A stretch of DNA of 64,000 nucleotides from Quillaja saponaria (Eukaryota; Streptophyta; Magnoliopsida; Fabales; Quillajaceae), in assembly GCA_029379385.1 (NCBI GenBank), contig CM055611.1, positions 15,136,062 to 15,200,061 on the forward strand, read 5' to 3'. The position numbers and the translations under genes are program-made. Position 1 is the stretch's first letter; each line of letters begins with the position of its first letter. Positions 62,895 to 64,000 of this stretch are shown here, one piece after another. The notes below the pieces were generated by a model that worked only from the letters and a program-made list of their open reading frames with translations, was not told where the DNA came from and did not search any database.

Positions 62895-63115
62895 AGTTTT
62901 GGTTATATTTGTTTAGTTTAAAACATAAAGTTATGTATGGTTTAAATAAAAAGGGTTATGTCTGTTTGGTTCAAAACAAAAAGTTGCATATGGTTTAAAC
63001 AAATAGGTTATGTCTGTTTAGTTTTAAACATAAAGTTGTGTCGTATGATTTAAATAAAAAGGTTATAACTTTTAATTTAAAAATAGAAGATTATGTTTTT
63101 TAGTTTTAAAAAAGA
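62895..63115. repeat. ~55-bp degenerate tandem repeat
   Basis: About four copies of 'ggttatgtctgtttagttt' followed by 'aaacataaagttgtgtatgg' and 'tttaaataaaaa', diverging toward the right. Confidence 0.8.
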
Positions 63116-63525
63116 ATATCATGTCTTTTGATTTATATTTAAAAATTTTCTAAAATTGTGATTGTTAGAATTATAACCTTTATAAAAAGATACAACCTTT
63201 TCATAAGATACCCTTTGAGATACATAAATAATAAACAAGTTTTCCATATTTGATGAAGTTAAGAGAAGTTACATATATATTTTATGTCAATATTTTGTCA
63301 TGCAACCAAAATGTAGAAAGTGTCTGTTTTATCTTGGGAGACAAATTTGTTGTAACCTTGTTTGCAGTATAGGGAAATACAAATACTACCTTAAGGATAA
63401 TGTCTAACATTCGACTCAAATTTAAAAGTTTAATTTCCATTGATATTATTTGTACTTTTAATTTTCCAACAAAAACAATGGTTATTAAGCTATTATTAAA
63501 TATACAATGTATTTGGTATTAGATA

Positions 63526-64000
63526 TGTTATAGGTAATGAGCATACACTTGATGAACTATGATAAATGCTCCTCAAAGATTCTTGGGTGTTATTGCTACT
63601 ATATAAATAGATACCTATAAGGCTTAGGGATCAAGATTATGTGTATGATATGTTATAGGGCAATGAGCATACACCTGATGAACTGTGATAAATGCTCCTC
63701 GAAGATTCTTGGGTGTTATTTCTACTATATAAATAGATAACTATGAGGCTTAGGGATCAAGATTATAGTGTATAATATGCTATAGGCAATGAGCATACAC
63801 TTGATGAACTGTGATAAATGCTCCTAAAAAATTCTTGGGTGTTATTTCTACTATATAAACTAGATACCTATGAGGCTTAAGGATTAAAATTATGTGTATG
63901 ATATGTTATAGGCAATGAGCATACACCTGATAAACTATCATAAATGCTCCTCGAAGATTCTTAGGTGTTATTTTTGCTATATAAACAGATACCTATAAGG
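63526..64000. repeat. 126-bp tandem array, cut by the window end
   Basis: Four copies begin at about 63526, 63651, 63778 and 63904 (spacing 125-127 bp). Each contains 'ggcaatgagcatacac', 'gataaatgctcctcgaagat' variants, 'tcttgggtgttattt' and 'ctatataaatagataccta', the last resembling a TATA box. No coding frame is shared. The array continues beyond 64000. Confidence 0.93.

Overview
The window is AT-rich plant nuclear DNA, most likely from a eudicot. Evidence for this: GT-AG introns of very uneven length, plant-only gene families (HD-Zip II, a DUF761 protein, a CAT9-type amino acid transporter, plant-type ARPC5), and a dense set of plant transposons (MULE with plant mobile domain, CACTA, TRIM, Gypsy LTRs, an Au-like SINE, a foldback element). 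The species cannot be named from the sequence.

Layout. 1-9.6 kb: decayed MULE transposase followed by a plant-mobile-domain (PMD) reading frame, both on the minus strand, flanked by AT-rich repeats and a GC-rich block of imperfect hairpins. 10.9-18.45 kb: a complete-ended but decayed CACTA element with a perfect 3-bp target duplication. 18.5-21.3 kb: AT-rich, no gene. 21.3-26.4 kb: CAT9-like transporter gene (+), 8 exons, with a TRIM element in intron 1 and an apparent 2-bp deletion in exon 4. 27.3-33.4 kb: a DUF761-family gene (-) broken by stops, frameshifts and a retroelement-like insertion. 33.8-37.3 kb: ARPC5 (+), intact, 4 exons. 38.9-41.0 kb: HD-Zip class II transcription factor (-), 4 exons, with one clear and one possible 1-bp insertion. 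42.4-51.2 kb: a nest of repeats (PPT-LTR-PBS Gypsy remnant with a 33-bp minisatellite, an Au-like SINE with target duplication, a 415-bp foldback element, a 3.5-kb Gypsy LTR flanked by 165-bp direct repeats). 51.9-55.0 kb: a weak candidate gene (-) and locally duplicated blocks. 55-64 kb: mostly AT-rich intergenic DNA with a TRIM-related piece, a possible transposon-derived SANT-like fragment and two tandem repeat arrays, the last (126-bp unit) running off the window end.

The genes are independent plant housekeeping and regulatory genes, not an operon: amino acid transport (CAT9), actin nucleation (ARPC5, a subunit of the Arp2/3 complex) and transcriptional repression (HD-Zip II). ARPC5 and the DUF761 pseudogene are head to head with about 370 bp between ARPC5's start codon and the pseudogene's 5' end. 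No RNA-guided, defence or otherwise clearly new system was found. The most notable points are the frameshifts in otherwise well-preserved genes, the split DUF761 gene, and the odd LTR arrangements (PBS downstream of a 3' LTR; long direct repeats around a lone LTR).
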